From the NCBI RefSeq assembly GCF_900109115.1, contig NZ_FNYV01000005.1, positions 67,509 to 131,508 of the forward strand: 64,000 nucleotides of DNA, read 5' to 3'. Origin of the DNA: Micromonospora phaseoli (GTDB lineage Bacteria; Actinomycetota; Actinomycetes; Mycobacteriales; Micromonosporaceae). The position numbers and the translations under genes were made by a program. The notes below the pieces were generated by a model, which saw nothing but the letters and a program-made list of their open reading frames with translations, was not told the origin of the DNA and made no database searches. Positions 35,290 through 43,174 of this stretch are shown here, piece after piece (position 1 is the first letter of the stretch; the number at the start of each line of letters is the position of its first letter).

Positions 35290-35809
35290 CGGCAGGTTGC
35301 GCGGCGCGCGTCAGTCGGAGTTGGCCGATCTCGGCCACGTTCTTCATCAGTTCGGCGTTGACCCACCCCAGCAACTGCGCGACGGTGTGCCCGCTCTCCG
35401 CCGGCCAGGGAAAAGCGGCGGTGGTGTCGAGGTCGTCGTCGGTCAGGGCGTCGGTCAGGGTCAGCCACCGCTCGCGCAGCTCGCGCAACCAGCTCACGGT
35501 CTCCTCTCCCGGCCCTGGCCAGTCGACGTCCTCGCGCTTCGGGACGGGCCGCCCGTGCAACTGGTCGATGGCCGCGCTCCACCACCAGCCGAGGTGCCAG
35601 GTGAGCCAGGCGATCGTGGGTACCGGGACCGGATCGGGTTCGGTGTCCGCCCAGTCCGGCGTCCAGGCTCCCTCGGAGCCTCGGTGCATGGTCCAGCTGA
35701 GTTCGGCTGGTTCCCAGCAGAAGTCCGTCGGTTCGAGCCGTTCGAGGTGGTACTCGAACAGCGACCAGGTCAGGTCGAACTGCCACCGCAGGAGGGCCCG
35801 GCAAGACAT
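35282..35809 (-). CDS. DinB-superfamily protein
   Basis: 175-aa four-helix-bundle protein of the DinB/MST type. LLRWQFDLTWSLFEYHLERLEPTDFCWEP is helix 1; the metal-binding His residues are in the WLTWHLGWWWSAA helix and in SGHTVAQLLGWVNAELMKNVAEIGQLR. Such proteins are thiol-dependent (mycothiol) transferases or unknown metal enzymes; mycothiol use would fit an actinomycete. The TAA stop is inside an intergenic repeat. ATG 35809 chosen; GTG 35815 possible. Confidence 0.85.
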   Translation of the reverse strand: MSCRALLRWQFDLTWSLFEYHLERLEPTDFCWEPAELSWTMHRGSEGAWTPDWADTEPDPVPVPTIAWLTWHLGWWWSAAIDQLHGRPVPKREDVDWPGPGEETVSWLRELRERWLTLTDALTDDDLDTTAAFPWPAESGHTVAQLLGWVNAELMKNVAEIGQLRLTRAAQPAGR

Positions 35810-35857
35810 CGGCACCCGGAAAGGATGCTGGTCACCGCCGCCGAGGTCTACTGGAAT

Positions 35858-36265
35858 TCAGTTCGCGCGGGTCAGTCCGGCGGCGGCGCGCTCCACGATG
35901 AGGCAGCGGTTCTCCACGTAGTCGACGCCGGCCTCCTCGGCGATCCGCCGGGCCGGTGGCGAGACGATGCCGAGCTGCAACCACACCGCCGGGGCCCCGA
36001 TCGCCACCGCCTCACGGACCACGTCCACGGCGTCCTCCGCCGGCCGGAACACGTCGACCAGGTCGACCGGGTGCGGAATGTCGGCCAGGGACCGGTACAC
36101 CGGCTCGCCGAACAGCTCGTCCGCGATCGGGTTGACCGGAATGATGCGCCAGCCGTACCGCTGCATCTCGGCCGGTACCCGGTAAGCGGCCTTGGCTGGG
36201 TCGCGTGAGGCGCCCACGACGGCGATCACGGCGGAGTCGGCGAGGATCTGCTGGGCGGAGCGCAC
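35858..36265 (-). CDS. CoA-binding-domain protein (YccU type)
   Basis: 135-aa single-domain Rossmann protein of the CoA_binding_2 / YccU family: VIAVVGASRDPAKAAYRVPAEMQRYGWRIIPVNP, then VDLVDVFRPAEDAVDVVREAVAIGAPAVWLQLGIV and ENRCLIVE near the end. This domain is the N-terminal part of acyl-CoA synthetases (ADP-forming) but here it stands alone. Function unknown; CoA binding is inferred from the family. Confidence 0.88.
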   Translation of the reverse strand: MRSAQQILADSAVIAVVGASRDPAKAAYRVPAEMQRYGWRIIPVNPIADELFGEPVYRSLADIPHPVDLVDVFRPAEDAVDVVREAVAIGAPAVWLQLGIVSPPARRIAEEAGVDYVENRCLIVERAAAGLTRAN

Positions 36266-36307
36266 CCGCCGACTCTAGCCGCGCCACCGCCGGCCGATTC
36301 CGGCAGG

Positions 36308-37348
36308 TCAGAGCAGGCTCAGCTGCTCAGGCGCCGGCGTCGGGGGCGGCACGTCGCGGTGTTCGCCGCGCTCGGGCCGGATCAGGCCGTGGCGGCGGGC
36401 GGCGATGCGTACCCGTGCGGTCAGTTCCCGTTGGTACGACTGGGGCGCGTAGGAGCCCGACCGGTAGAGCTCGCGGTAGCGGGGCACGAGCCGCGGGTGC
36501 TCCCGGGCGATCCAGCCCGCGTACCACTCCCGGGCGCCGGGGCGCAGGTGCAGCGGTAGCGGGGTCACGCTGGCCGCCCCGGCGGCCGCGATCGCCGCGA
36601 CGGTGGCCTCGATGGACTCGTCGGAGTCGCTGAGGCCGGGCAGGATCGGTGCCATCAACACGCCGACCTCGAAGCCGGCGTCGGCGAACTGGCGTACGGC
36701 GTCGAGACGTCGGCGTGGGCCCGGTGTCCCCGGCTCGACCGACCGCCACAACGCTTCGTCGACGGCCCCCACCGAGAAGGCGATGCCGACCCGGGTGACC
36801 TCGGCCGCCTGCCGCAGCAGCGGCAGGTCACGCAGGATCAGGGTGCCCTTGGTCAGGATCGAGAAGGGGTTCGCGAAGTCGCGCAACGCCTCGATGATCG
36901 GTGGCATCAGCCGGTAGCGGCCCTCGGCCCGCTGGTAGCAGTCGACGTTGGTGCCCATCGCCAGGTGCGCACCCCGCCAGCGCGGCGCGGCCAGCTCGCG
37001 GCGTACCAGCTCGCCCGCGTTGACCTTGACGATCACCCGCCGGTCGAAGTCCGCCCCGGCGTCGAAGTCAAGGTAGGTGTGGGTATTTCGGGCAAAGCAG
37101 TAATAGCACGCATGGCTGCATCCGCGGTACGGGTTGATCGTCCACTCGAAGGGCACCCGGGACGTGCCGGGGACCCTGTTGAGGATCGACTTGGCGCGCA
37201 CCTCGTAGAAGGTCATCCCGGCGAAGTCCGGGGTGTCGAAGGTGCGGACGACCGCGTCGGGCAGCGCCAGCGGCAGGGGTGGCGTCGCTGGCGCTGCCCG
37301 TCCGGGAACTCCCTCAACCGGGGGAGCGGTGAGGTTGTCCCAGCGCAT
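36308..37348 (-). CDS. Rv2578c-family radical SAM protein
   Basis: 346 aa from ATG 37348 (MRWDNL, as in the mycobacterial relative Rv2578c). The radical SAM cluster CSHACYYC (CxxxCxxC) lies in NPYRGCSHACYYCFARNTHTYLD near residue 85. MGTNVDCYQRAEGRYRLM and ILTKGTLILRDLPLL are typical of the spore-photoproduct-lyase-like branch. Substrate unknown. The last 60 residues carry basic, disordered sequence. GTG or ATG codons upstream (37357) are alternatives. Confidence 0.9.
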   Translation of the reverse strand: MRWDNLTAPPVEGVPGRAAPATPPLPLALPDAVVRTFDTPDFAGMTFYEVRAKSILNRVPGTSRVPFEWTINPYRGCSHACYYCFARNTHTYLDFDAGADFDRRVIVKVNAGELVRRELAAPRWRGAHLAMGTNVDCYQRAEGRYRLMPPIIEALRDFANPFSILTKGTLILRDLPLLRQAAEVTRVGIAFSVGAVDEALWRSVEPGTPGPRRRLDAVRQFADAGFEVGVLMAPILPGLSDSDESIEATVAAIAAAGAASVTPLPLHLRPGAREWYAGWIAREHPRLVPRYRELYRSGSYAPQSYQRELTARVRIAARRHGLIRPERGEHRDVPPPTPAPEQLSLL

Positions 37349-37440
37349 GGCCACCATTCGAACACACGTACGATCGGTGTGCAAGTGACGCACCGGACAC
37401 CCACGCGTCGACCGGTGCACGCCGGGGGAGGATGGGAGGC

Positions 37441-37845
37441 ATGGAGAGGTCGACCTTCGTCTACGACGGGGACTGCGCGTTCTGCACCCGCTGCGCGGAG
37501 TTCATCGAGCGCCGGATCCCGACCGGCGCCCACGTGGTGCCCTGGCAGTTCGCCGACCTGGACCGGCTCGGGTTGACCGAGGCCGAGTGCGAGGAGGCGG
37601 TGCAGTGGGTGGGGCGCGACGGCACCCGCGCCGCCGGCCCGGACGCCATCGCGGCGCTGCTCGGCGACAGCGGCCGGCTCTGGCGGGCCGCCGGGGCCGG
37701 GCTCCGGTTCCCGCCGGTACGCGCTGCCGCCTGGCCCGCGTACCGCTGGGTGGCCCGCAACCGGCACCGGATGCCCGGCGGCACGGCCGCCTGCTCGCTG
37801 CCGCAGGAGACCCGGGACCGCCTCTACGGCCCGTCGGGCAGCTGA
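37441..37845 (+). CDS. DCC-family thiol-disulfide oxidoreductase
   Basis: 134-aa DUF393 protein. VYDGDCAFCTRCAEFI (7-22) is the DCxxC hallmark, with a third Cys (CTRC), followed by the helical domain ending in ARNRHRMPG and ACSLP. The thioredoxin-like fold and the Cys pair suggest disulfide chemistry. GGAGG precedes ATG 37441. The gene converges on an HTTM gene; DCC and HTTM proteins are recurrent neighbours in bacteria. Confidence 0.88.
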   Translation: MERSTFVYDGDCAFCTRCAEFIERRIPTGAHVVPWQFADLDRLGLTEAECEEAVQWVGRDGTRAAGPDAIAALLGDSGRLWRAAGAGLRFPPVRAAAWPAYRWVARNRHRMPGGTAACSLPQETRDRLYGPSGS

Positions 37846-37847
37846 AC

Positions 37848-38819
37848 CTAAGGCGTGACCGGACCGGGGATCGGCTCGCCCCCGACGAGCGGTACGTCCG
37901 GCTGCTTGGCGTCGTCGAGCGGTACGCGATCGGGTCCGGCGTCGGTGTCGCCGCCCAGGACCGGTGGGGCCACGACGCCGGTGCCCCGCCCGGACCGGCG
38001 GACCAGTAGCCGCCGCACCGTGACGACCGGGCGGACCCGTTCCAGGTGGAGGAAGCTGGTCATGGCGACCAGGTGCGGTGCGAACGAGATGGTAATGGTC
38101 GCGATGGTGACCAGGTGGAACGAGTAGAAGAAGCCGACCATTGCGTGCCGCCAGCGTTCGGGCAGCACGAAGATCACCGGGCTGAGCAGCTCGAAGGCGA
38201 GGATGCCGAACTGGGCGACGAGCAGCAGGTGCGGCACCTGGGCGATCAGGTCGGCCAGCTCGGTGCCGCGCCGGATGATCGCCTTCGCCAGCACCGAGCC
38301 GGTCGCCCAGTCCAGCCCGCCGAAGCGGAACTTCGCCAGGGCGGCGAGAAAGTAGGTGCAGATGACCGCGATCTGGGTGACCCGCAGGGCCCAGCCGCCG
38401 GCCTCGCTCCTGGTCGGATCGCCGTGCCGGGCCCGGCCCACGGTGGGAAGCACCGCCAGCGCGACGAGTAGGGCGAACCGGTCGTGGTCCACCTTCCCGT
38501 AGCTCATCGCGATGATCATCCACTCGAGGTAGAGCGCGAAGACCGTCCAGCCGAGCAGCCGGGGGGCCCGTCCGGTGGCTGCCAGCAGGGCGAGCAGCAG
38601 CAGCGCCCAGAAGATCGCGCCCACCAGCGTTGAGGTGGGGGTGGGCAGCGGCAGTACCCGTCCGACGAAGAGTGGCTGGTAGAGGTCGCCGGGCACGTCG
38701 ACGCGGGCGCGTACCCATGGGGTGAAGATGACCAGGTCGGCGGCGACGAAGAGGTAGACCAGGGTGCGGAAGGCGGCGACGCGGCCTCGGGGCACCGCCT
38801 CGGTCAGCCAGCGGCTCAC
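37848..38819 (-). CDS. HTTM (vitamin K carboxylase-like) membrane protein
   Basis: 323 aa from GTG 38819. Multi-helix membrane protein of the HTTM family related to vitamin K-dependent gamma-carboxylase: AVPRGRVAAFRTLVYLFVAADLVIFTPWV, YLEWMIIAMSYGKVDHDRFALLVALAVLPTVG, QIAVICTYFLAALAKFRFGG, LAFELLSPVIFVLPERWRHAMVGFFYSFHLVT. Between two and three conserved His are visible. The Pro/Gly-rich tail (270-323) is cytoplasmic. Catalytic role is unproven. The start overlaps the upstream gene's stop (GTGA), so the two are co-translated. Confidence 0.85.
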   Translation of the reverse strand: MSRWLTEAVPRGRVAAFRTLVYLFVAADLVIFTPWVRARVDVPGDLYQPLFVGRVLPLPTPTSTLVGAIFWALLLLALLAATGRAPRLLGWTVFALYLEWMIIAMSYGKVDHDRFALLVALAVLPTVGRARHGDPTRSEAGGWALRVTQIAVICTYFLAALAKFRFGGLDWATGSVLAKAIIRRGTELADLIAQVPHLLLVAQFGILAFELLSPVIFVLPERWRHAMVGFFYSFHLVTIATITISFAPHLVAMTSFLHLERVRPVVTVRRLLVRRSGRGTGVVAPPVLGGDTDAGPDRVPLDDAKQPDVPLVGGEPIPGPVTP

Positions 38820-39256
38820 GGCGTGACTTCCCAACGCACCACGGTCTCGTCGGCCCACCGGCCGGTGGGCCGACGGTCGGTGATGTCGTGCCAGCGGATC
38901 ACGATTCTGACCTCGGCCAGCGCTGGAGCCTCGGGGTTGCGTCGGGCGTACGCCTCGGCGACCTCCCGCAGCCGGTCAGGTTCGGCGACGTAGTGGCTCT
39001 GCTGGCCTTCGATCTCGGCCCGCCGGATGCCGGTCGCACCCTCGCCGAGGTCGACCAGGTTGCCGGCGTGGTCCACACCTTCGACCCGGGTGTCCGGGGC
39101 GTCCGCGTCGGCCGGGTCGGAGGTGGAGTACATCCGGAAGGGGCCGAACGGGAAGTGGTCGTCCTGGCCCCAGATGGTGCCGGCGAGCAGGACGGCGAGG
39201 CCGAGTGCCGTGACTCCCACCCGGATCGTGCGGCCGCGGCCCGTCAGCGCTTCCAT
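38816..39256 (-). CDS. membrane-anchored protein of the HTTM cassette
   Basis: 146 aa from ATG 39256. One N-terminal TM (about 10-27, IRVGVTALGLAVLLAGTIWG) and an extracytoplasmic domain beginning DDHFPFGPFRMYSTSDPADADAPDTRVEGVDHAGN with a mixed alpha-beta pattern and a C-terminal IRWHDITDRRPTGRWADETVVRWEV. I do not recognise a named family. The 4-bp overlap with the HTTM gene argues for a joint function. It may be the substrate or a partner of the HTTM enzyme. Confidence 0.8.
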   Translation of the reverse strand: MEALTGRGRTIRVGVTALGLAVLLAGTIWGQDDHFPFGPFRMYSTSDPADADAPDTRVEGVDHAGNLVDLGEGATGIRRAEIEGQQSHYVAEPDRLREVAEAYARRNPEAPALAEVRIVIRWHDITDRRPTGRWADETVVRWEVTP

Positions 39257-39349
39257 CGCGTTGAGAAGATACGGCACGCGTGGTGGCCGGTGGAGTCCGA
39301 TCGGCGGTGCCGTGTCCGACCTGTGACGAGCGTGGCCGACCAGGACGCC

Positions 39350-39383
39350 GGTGGCCCGGGCCCGAATGCGGGCCCGGGCCACC
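39350..39383 (-). terminator. terminator of the thioredoxin gene
   Basis: Perfect 15-bp inverted repeat (arms 39350-39364 and 39369-39383, loop AATG), 8 bp beyond the thioredoxin stop codon on the minus strand. Confidence 0.8.
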
Positions 39384-39391
39384 CGGTGGCG

Positions 39392-39754
39392 TCAGTGCTT
39401 GTGGTCGGCGAGCTTCTTGCGTACGTCGTCCATGTCGAGGGCGCGGACCTGCTCGATGAGGTTCTCCAGGGCGGAATCCGGCAGCGCGCCCGGCTTGGCG
39501 AAGACGATCACGCCGTCGCGGATCGCCATGATGGTCGGGATGGACCGGATGTCGAACTTGGCGGCGACTTCCTGCTGCGCCTCGGTGTCCACCTTGCCGA
39601 AGGTGATGTCGGAGTGCTTCTCGGAAGAGCGCTCGTAGACCGGGGCGAACCGCTTGCAGGGACCGCACCATTCGGCCCAGAAGTCAACCAGCACGATGCC
39701 GTCGCTTTCGGTCACCTGGTCGAAGTTAGCCGTGGTCAGCTCGACGGTTGCCAT
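39392..39754 (-). CDS. trxA: thioredoxin-family protein
   Basis: 120-aa thioredoxin from ATG 39754 with GGAGAG upstream. LVDFWAEWCGPCKRFAPVYE holds the redox-active WCGPCK (about 31-36) and cis-Pro in RSIPTIMAIRDG. The C-terminal helix is longer and more charged than in standard TrxA (ENLIEQVRALDMDDVRKKLADHKH). It reduces disulfides in the cytoplasm. It has its own terminator, so it is a separate unit upstream of the HTTM cassette. Confidence 0.92.
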   Translation of the reverse strand: MATVELTTANFDQVTESDGIVLVDFWAEWCGPCKRFAPVYERSSEKHSDITFGKVDTEAQQEVAAKFDIRSIPTIMAIRDGVIVFAKPGALPDSALENLIEQVRALDMDDVRKKLADHKH

Positions 39755-40362
39755 CTGAATCTCTCCGATCACGCGGAACAGCTACGTCTGGTGAAACCGG
39801 TGCGTACCCCGTCGCATTCCCGCCGGGGTGCCACCGAAACCCTGGGCAGGGTCCCGCTGGGTGCTTTGTCCGCATCGATCACCGTCGGTGCCAGGGGGCC
39901 TCCGCAGAACGCAAATGCACGTCGCAATTGCGTAACCAGGCGTGATGGGAGCGTTTCCAATGAGATCAACCCATTGTCGCGCTACGAGTTGGTAACTTCC
40001 GTGCTGACGAGCGCCTATTCGACCTGCGGAGATCGCCTTTTGGCCGATGATCAGTGACTCTGTGTAATGTAACAAAAAGATAAATGTGACCTCGGTCTCT
40101 GTGCAGTCGGACACCCGTACGGCAGAATCTTGAAGCATCAGAGCGTGGGCGGCGGGTGCCGGGGAGGGCCCCGCCGCTCATTGCGTCCGGCCTCGGTCGG
40201 CGCCCGCCGGAACCGCCTGTCGCGCCCGCTCCGGCCAGCCCACCGCAGCAGGACCCCCGGTCGGTGTGACTTTTCGCCACCGTCCGCGCCCCGCGACCTT
40301 CCTTAACCTTCGATAAGGCATGCTGTGCCGAACTCCATCGCCTCCCGTCGAAGGGGACCAGG
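39755..40362. other. 608-bp intergenic region with an AT-rich island
   Basis: No convincing gene on either strand; the minus frame 39782-40138 has poor codon use. The part near 40040-40095 (TGTAATGTAACAAAAAG and flanks) is far richer in A/T than the rest of the window. It also holds ACGCAA/TTGCGT (39909-39914, 39928-39933), a LacI-type site (39946-39959) and a GC hairpin (40149-40156 / 40170-40177). It may contain the promoters of the thioredoxin and MaoC genes and an untranslated RNA. Confidence 0.45.
39946..39959. promoter_or_regulatory. LacI/CebR-like operator
   Basis: TGGGAGCGTTTCCA differs at two positions from the perfect CebR-type palindrome TGGGAGCGCTCCCA. It lies 190 bp upstream of the thioredoxin start; no sugar gene is adjacent, so its function is open. 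Confidence 0.35.
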
Positions 40363-40878
40363 ATGCAGTTCGGCCGCTACTACGAGGAGTTCGAGGTCGG
40401 CGCGGTCTACCGGCACTGGCCGGGTAAGACGGTCACCGAGTACGACGACCATCTGTTCTGCCTGCTCACCATGAACCACCACCCCCTGCACCTGGACGCG
40501 CACTACGCCGAGTCGGCGAGTCAGTTCAAGCGCAACGTGGTGGTCGGCAACTACATCTACTCGCTCCTGCTCGGCATGTCCGTGCCCGACGTCAGCGGCA
40601 AGGCGATCGCCAACCTGGAGATCGAATCGCTGCGGCACGTCGCACCGACCTTCCACGGCGACACGATCTACGGCGAGACCACGGTGCTGGACAAGCGCGA
40701 GTCCTCCTCCAAGCCCGACCGGGGCGTGGTGGCGGTCCAGACCCGTGGCTACAACCAGGACGGCACGCTGGTCTGCGTCTTCCGGCGCAAGGTGATGGTC
40801 CCGAAGCGGGAGTACGCGACGGCCGCCGTGCCCGAGGGCGTCGACCCGGAGCGGCCCAGCTTCCCCGAACCCCGCTGA
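40363..40878 (+). CDS. mch: MaoC-family hydratase (probable mesaconyl-CoA hydratase)
   Basis: Hot-dog-fold hydratase, 171 aa, with FGRYYEEFEVGAVYRHWPGKTVTEYDDHLFCLLTMNHHPLHLDAHYA (catalytic Asp/His of the R-hydratase motif) and VVVGNYIYSLLLGMSVPDVSGKAIANLEIESLRHVAPTFHGDTIYGET. The protein is nearly identical in plan to the Streptomyces SCO6470-type mesaconyl-CoA hydratase of the ethylmalonyl-CoA pathway. It makes beta-methylmalyl-CoA, the substrate of the lyase at 30.6 kb. GAAGGGGACC precedes the ATG. Confidence 0.88.
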   Translation: MQFGRYYEEFEVGAVYRHWPGKTVTEYDDHLFCLLTMNHHPLHLDAHYAESASQFKRNVVVGNYIYSLLLGMSVPDVSGKAIANLEIESLRHVAPTFHGDTIYGETTVLDKRESSSKPDRGVVAVQTRGYNQDGTLVCVFRRKVMVPKREYATAAVPEGVDPERPSFPEPR

Positions 40879-41020
40879 CGGCGTACGGGTACCGCCCGGC
40901 CGGGCTTCCGGCGGGCCACTCGGGGCCGTCCGCCGGTCGCCACGGCACGCCGTAGCGGGTTCGCGCCGGAGAGGCACCGGCCCGCGCCGGGGCACATATG
41001 CTGGCGCCGGAGGTGGCGGC

Positions 41021-41497
41021 ATGAGTGAACGCGGCGGACGCGGCATCACCACCACGGCCTTTTCCGCCACCGAATGGGACCTGCTCACCAGCCTGCCCGG
41101 CCGGGTGGTCGTGGCGACCGCCCAGCCCGGCCCCGGGCGACCGCACCGAGGTGTGGCCGCCGGCCTGGCCGGTCTGGACGCGATGGCCGCCGGTCGAGCC
41201 TTCGACAGCGACCTGGTCCGGGCGGTGGTGTCCACGATCTACGCCCGGCACGACGGCGCGTCCGCACCGGTGGCCCAACTCGCCGACCTGGTGGATGTGC
41301 TCGCCGCCTGCCGGGCTGTGGTGCGGGTACTCGACCGCCGCGCCGACCCGGCTGACTCGGCGGCGTACCGGCAGTGGGTGCAGTCGGTGGCGGCCCGGGT
41401 CTGTCGCACCGCGTCGGAGGTGGTGCCGGGCGGCGCGCTGGCCCCCGCCGACCGTCGCTTCCTCGACCGGCTGGGCGGCGCGCTCGACCTGGGCTGA
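41021..41497 (+). CDS. conserved hypothetical protein
   Basis: 158-aa soluble helical protein. FSATEWDLLTSLPGRVVVATAQPGPGRPHRGVAAGLAGLDAMAAGRAFDSDLVRAVVSTIYAR is the N-terminal half; ADSAAYRQWVQSVAARVCRTASEVVPGGALAPADRRFLDRLGGAL closes it. I do not recognise a family by name; the pattern recalls DUF-type proteins of TerB-like helical build. GGAGGTGG lies 7 nt before the ATG and TATGCT 19 nt before it is a possible -10. Confidence 0.75.
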   Translation: MSERGGRGITTTAFSATEWDLLTSLPGRVVVATAQPGPGRPHRGVAAGLAGLDAMAAGRAFDSDLVRAVVSTIYARHDGASAPVAQLADLVDVLAACRAVVRVLDRRADPADSAAYRQWVQSVAARVCRTASEVVPGGALAPADRRFLDRLGGALDLG

Positions 41498-41551
41498 GCG
41501 CTGCCCGGGTTCGCCGGTCGGATACCTGGCGTCGGCCGTGCTGGTGGGGCG

Positions 41552-41557
41552 TAACCT
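41552..41557 (+). promoter_or_regulatory. -10 box of leaderless SpoU methyltransferase gene
   Basis: TAACCT ends 8 nt before GTG 41566. Confidence 0.4.
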
Positions 41558-41565
41558 GCGTGACC

Positions 41566-42189
41566 GTGACCGCTGAGCAGCTCGACGTCGGTGTGGGACC
41601 CTGGCCCGGAGACCCGCCGGACGACCCCCGCTACGACCCGGAGCTGCTCGCCGAGGGCGACCGGCGCAACGTCGTCGACCGCTACCGCTACTGGCGGCGC
41701 GAGGCGGTCGTCGCCGACCTCGACCGGCGGCGCCACGACTTCCACGTGGCGATCGAGAACTGGCAGCACGACCTCAACATCGGCACGGTGGTGCGCAACG
41801 CCAACGCCTTCCTCGCCGCCGAGGTGCACATCGTGGGCCGGCGGCGGTGGAACCGGCGGGGCGCCATGGTGACCGATCGCTACCAGCACGTACGTCACCA
41901 CGAGACGATCGAGCAGTTCGTCGCGTGGGCGGGGGAGCAGGCCCTGCCGCTGGTCGGGATCGACAATCTGCCCGGCTGTCGTCCGCTGGAGACCACCACG
42001 CTGCCCCGGCGGTGCGTACTGGTGTTCGGTCAGGAGGGCCCGGGCCTCTCCGACGCCGCACGGGCCGCCTGCGACCAACTCTTCTCCATCGCCCAGTACG
42101 GCTCGACCCGCTCCATCAACGCGGGTGTGGCGAGCGGAATCGCCATGCACGCCTGGATCCGCACCCACGCCGACCCCCCTCCCCCCTGA
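41566..42189 (+). CDS. SpoU/TrmH-family RNA methyltransferase
   Basis: SPOUT-fold 2'-O-methyltransferase, 207 aa from GTG 41566 (GTG 41560 is too close to the -10). Motif 1 NIGTVVRNANAFLAAEVHIVG, motif 2 RCVLVFGQEGPGLS, motif 3 IAQYGSTRSINAGVASGIAMHAW, the last forming the SAM-binding knot. It modifies tRNA or rRNA ribose; which one cannot be told. N-terminal 60 residues are an extra charged segment. Confidence 0.88.
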   Translation: MTAEQLDVGVGPWPGDPPDDPRYDPELLAEGDRRNVVDRYRYWRREAVVADLDRRRHDFHVAIENWQHDLNIGTVVRNANAFLAAEVHIVGRRRWNRRGAMVTDRYQHVRHHETIEQFVAWAGEQALPLVGIDNLPGCRPLETTTLPRRCVLVFGQEGPGLSDAARAACDQLFSIAQYGSTRSINAGVASGIAMHAWIRTHADPPPP

Positions 42190-42209
42190 TCCCACCTCGA
42201 CCTGCCTCA

Positions 42210-42271
42210 GGTTGATCATGGGGTTGTCGTCGCGACACGCCGGGCGGTGTCCGACGATCTCATGATCAACC
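42210..42271. repeat. REP-like inverted repeat
   Basis: GGTTGATCATG (42210-42220) and CATGATCAACC (42261-42271) are perfect 11-bp arms of a 62-nt stem-loop, with an inner stem GACAC/GTGTC (42234-42238, 42247-42251). Repeats built on GTTGATCATG and CATGATCAAC are, from memory, common between genes in Micromonospora. It lies between two same-strand genes and may also end transcription. Confidence 0.55.
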
Positions 42272-42360
42272 GGGGGTGGTGCGAGGGCGCCGGGAGGGAT
42301 GTGGATTGAGGGAATGGGGTTGCTCCGCTTGACGGGGGGCCGGCGCGGGGCGACGGTGGA

Positions 42361-43059
42361 GTGGTGACTGTTGCGGTGAGTTGTCCCAGATGTGGTGGGT
42401 CGGTGCGGGGACCGGACCTGATGCACGCCGAGTCCCGCTGCCCCGACTGCGGGCCGGTCGCACCACTGCACGTACCGGAGCACATCGGCGCGGAGATCAT
42501 GGCCAGCGTGGTCGACCACATCCAGGCCGCCGCGCAGCCGAGCCGGCCGACGGTTCCGCTGTGGTGCCCGTGGCCGCTGCCGCCGGGTTGGACCACGACC
42601 GGCGTGGCGTGGGCCGGCGATGATCGACTCGGGGTGCGTGCCACGGTGGTCGCCTGTGCCGGCCCCGAGCCGCTCGGCGGTGGGCCGGCGGACCTGGTCT
42701 TCGTGGCCGAGGAGCCGGGGGTGGGCCTGGGTGCTCGGTACGCCGGGGTGCCCGGGCCGGACGCCGGGCCGGAGTTGGCCGAGGCGTTGACCGACCCGGG
42801 GCCTGGGCATCCGGGCCATGTCGGACGCGCGGGGATCAAGGTGGCCGGCCACCCGACTCCACTGTGGCTGGTGAATTCGCTGACAGATCGAAGCGCGTAC
42901 GCCGGCGAAGCTCGGGGAATGTGGCTCTATGCGATAGCCTGGCCGGCGAGTGCGGGGCATCTGCTCGCGGAGGACGTGCTGCTGCACGACCTGGTCGAGT
43001 GGACGCCACCCGAGCTCGTGTACGGCGCACCATCTCCTTACCTGCACGGGAAGGCCTGA
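42361..43059 (+). CDS. zinc-ribbon conserved hypothetical protein (DUF6758-like)
   Basis: 232 aa. An N-terminal zinc ribbon, CPRCGG (8-13) and CPDCG (about 27-31), is followed by a domain with VPLWCPWPLPPGWTTTGVAWAGDDR and ADLVFVAEEPGVGLGARYAGV. The C-terminal part (GMWLYAIAWPASAGHLLAEDVLLHDLVEWTPPELVYGAPSPYL) is compact. Conserved in actinobacteria and, as I recall, next to small membrane-protein genes; function unknown. Confidence 0.78.
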   Translation: MVTVAVSCPRCGGSVRGPDLMHAESRCPDCGPVAPLHVPEHIGAEIMASVVDHIQAAAQPSRPTVPLWCPWPLPPGWTTTGVAWAGDDRLGVRATVVACAGPEPLGGGPADLVFVAEEPGVGLGARYAGVPGPDAGPELAEALTDPGPGHPGHVGRAGIKVAGHPTPLWLVNSLTDRSAYAGEARGMWLYAIAWPASAGHLLAEDVLLHDLVEWTPPELVYGAPSPYLHGKA

Positions 43060-43117
43060 CAAGCCCCCGGAATGTCGGAGAACGGACGCAGATATTCACG
43101 GTAAGACACCACGCTGA

Positions 43118-43123
43118 TACTCT
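43118..43123 (+). promoter_or_regulatory. -10 box of the small membrane protein gene
   Basis: TACTCT is followed by a leader of about 45 nt with GAGAGGA before ATG 43175. Confidence 0.35.
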
Positions 43124-43174
43124 GGGTGCCGCTGCGGTAATGGGACCCGGCGCCGCGCGAGAGGATGGCCCGCC

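Noticed and set aside
39782..40138. 118-aa minus-strand frame in the intergenic region at 40 kb
   Set aside because: Codon use is poor, the composition is AT-rich at one end, and no motif is visible; treated as non-coding.
39755..40362. Riboswitch upstream of the MaoC gene
   Set aside because: The long leader is suggestive, but I could not match the conserved elements of the cobalamin, ydaO or other common classes by eye.
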